Shown one piece after another: positions 43,817 through 45,140 of a DNA stretch of 45,140 nucleotides (its first letter is position 1; the number at the start of each line of letters is the position of its first letter). Position numbers and translations under genes: made by a program. Source of the stretch: Bacteroidales bacterium (lineage in GTDB: Bacteria > Bacteroidota > Bacteroidia > Bacteroidales > UBA932). Location: contig JAFZFH010000078.1 of NCBI GenBank assembly GCA_017555965.1, positions 1 through 45,140 on the forward strand. The letters are read 5' to 3'. The notes beneath the pieces were generated by a model. The model had not been told where the DNA came from. It ran no database searches and worked only from the letters and a program-made list of their open reading frames with translations.

Positions 43817-45078
43817 CAGCAACCATCCTCGAACAGTTTATCGGTGTAGTCCCTGTATTCACCCAGGTTTGAGTAGATGCGCTGTTCAACGCTTCTGCGA
43901 CAGGTCAGGAAATAATAGAAGCAGGTGGACTTCTGTCCGATCCTGTGTGTCCTCTTCTTCGACTGCTCGAATAACTCGGAGGACAATGGAGGGGTGAAAT
44001 AGACGATTCTGGACGCTTTCTGAAGGTTGAGACCCATTGCACCAGCCTGGTACTGAATGAGCGTCACGCTGTCTTCCTGGGACTCGTACGCGGACAGATC
44101 GCGACCGTCACCATTGACTGTGGACACTGGACGATGCTCATCCTTGCAGATCCTCATGAGTTCAGCCAGCTCGTCCTTGAAGTTGTAGAACACGATCAGC
44201 CTGTCGTCGCAGGACTGCAACAGGCTACGGAAGGCATCCAGCTTGTTTTGGTTGTATTGACCACAGAGTTGACGAGCGTAGAGTAAGTAGTTGAACGTGG
44301 TGTCACCAACGAGTTCATGATCATCGATCTTCACGATGCGCTTGTCCTTGAACCGCTTGTATGCTGGTGTCGTGTCGATGTGGATCGTCTGGAAGATCTG
44401 CTCAGGTAGATCCAGGATCTCGTCAGACTTCAGGAACACCGCTCCGTACTCACGAAGTTTCGATTTAAGCTGATCCACGTTCTTGTAGCCAATCGGGATC
44501 TTCATCGGGAACCCGACCGAGTCATCTATGTAATAACGGATGTAGTCCTCCCAGAATTGTGTTTTAGAGATGCGCCAGCCTAACAGCCTCAACTGGCTCC
44601 ACAGCTTCTCGTACTTCCCCCCCGTTGGAGTACCCGATAGGAGGACTACATTTTCAGGATGTAACTTATCCAATATGAATTTTGTCCTCTTCGCACTCTC
44701 ATTCTGGATCATACTCGACTCATCGAGCATCAATGTAAAGCCCCTCAGCTCGCGCAGATCGGGACGACGGAAGATTAACTCGTAGTTGATGATCCCAACC
44801 TTGGTCGGCAACGAGTAGAGCTTGAATGCGTCAAACTGCGCTGGCTTGGTCAGATCCAGCACGTTCATGTTGTAATGTGTCTCGAAGTGTTCGATCCAGT
44901 CGTCGATCTTGGACTTCTGACAGACGACCAGGTTGATATTCGCACCCAGGCTGTACATCTTCTCGGATCCGACGAACGTCTTCCCAAGACCCATGTCCAG
45001 ATAGTACGCGACGTGGTTCTTGTCGCTGGTATCTTCGAGGATCTTCCTCTGGAAATCAAATAACTCAACGTTTGACAT
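43816..45078 (-). CDS. SNF2-type DEAD-like helicase (420 aa)
   Basis: It is a superfamily 2 ATPase. Motif I is DMGLGKTFVG (about residues 28-37), motif II is LDESS, motif III is LSGTPTGG, and the C-terminal lobe ends in motif VI SKKRTHRIGQ. It is smaller than chromatin-type SNF2 proteins. It likely remodels replication or recombination intermediates with the VRR-NUC protein directly downstream. Over the circular join it follows the Cro-like gene, so it is transcribed early. GGAGAAGG precedes the ATG weakly. Confidence 0.92.
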   Translation of the reverse strand: MSNVELFDFQRKILEDTSDKNHVAYYLDMGLGKTFVGSEKMYSLGANINLVVCQKSKIDDWIEHFETHYNMNVLDLTKPAQFDAFKLYSLPTKVGIINYELIFRRPDLRELRGFTLMLDESSMIQNESAKRTKFILDKLHPENVVLLSGTPTGGKYEKLWSQLRLLGWRISKTQFWEDYIRYYIDDSVGFPMKIPIGYKNVDQLKSKLREYGAVFLKSDEILDLPEQIFQTIHIDTTPAYKRFKDKRIVKIDDHELVGDTTFNYLLYARQLCGQYNQNKLDAFRSLLQSCDDRLIVFYNFKDELAELMRICKDEHRPVSTVNGDGRDLSAYESQEDSVTLIQYQAGAMGLNLQKASRIVYFTPPLSSELFEQSKKRTHRIGQKSTCFYYFLTCRRSVEQRIYSNLGEYRDYTDKLFEDGC

Positions 45079-45140
45079 TTCTATCTACCTTCTCCATAAA
45101 CCGCTTGCAAGACTCTCTTATATCCCGTGGCTCTCCGTGA
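45000..45140. repeat. Right copy of 141-bp direct terminal repeat
   Basis: Exact copy of bases 1-141, containing the first part of the helicase gene and the sequence upstream of it. It should be counted once in the circular genome. Confidence 0.95.

Overview
The window is the complete genome of a temperate tailed phage (siphovirus type, HK97-like head). Its first 141 bases are repeated exactly as its last 141 bases, so the contig closes into a circle of 44,999 bp and the SNF2-type helicase gene runs across the join. The host is probably a Gram-positive bacterium, most likely a gut Firmicute. This inference rests on strong AGGAGG-type ribosome binding sites, a large serine integrase, a Firmicute-type holin, an Amidase_3 endolysin, BspA-like leucine-rich repeats and InlB-type repeats. 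Standard stop codons, including TGA, are used throughout. No tRNA, CRISPR array or insertion sequence was seen.

Layout. (a) 355-2490 is the lysogeny switch. A Cro-like gene reads leftward, and a CI-like repressor plus serine integrase read rightward as an ATGA-coupled pair ending in a 15-bp-stem hairpin. Everything else reads on the minus strand. (b) Across the circular join, the Cro promoter leads into the helicase, VRR-NUC nuclease, Cas4/RecB-like exonuclease, Sak4-like ATPase, SSB-like protein, DUF3310 protein, radical SAM enzyme, endolysin, family B DNA polymerase, MazF-like protein and primase-helicase (45078 down to 34502), closed by an intrinsic terminator. (c) 34468-33780 is a small-gene unit with its own promoter. 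(d) 33779-33334 is a 446-bp AT-rich region without genes. It carries two sites resembling those at the lysogeny switch and a set of 9-bp repeats. (e) 33333-25146 holds holin, an XhlA-like protein, an HTH protein, a cassette of host-interaction proteins (SGNH hydrolase, collagen-like, LRR) and an HNH-kinase fusion. (f) 24998-10144 is the head and tail module: TerS, TerL, portal, protease, capsid, head fibres, connectors, tail tube, frameshifted tail chaperone, tape measure and baseplate. It ends at a strong terminator. (g) 10104-2499 is an accessory and nucleotide-metabolism module of many very small coupled genes, an IbrA/IbrB-like cassette, ThyX, dUTPase and a MazE/AbrB-fold protein.

Five transcription units start from a repeated promoter-leader element: a shared core around ACRAAGTMTTATATAT, a small hairpin in most copies, then AACAGGAGA and the start codon. 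They lie at about 3893, 9500, 10020, 34378 and 43403, and each precedes an unrecognised small protein. Many genes overlap by 4 bp (ATGA), pointing to translational coupling. Nine small genes (49 aa or less, plus 53 and 59 aa) and the -1 frame tail-chaperone extension were found by reading the sequence directly.
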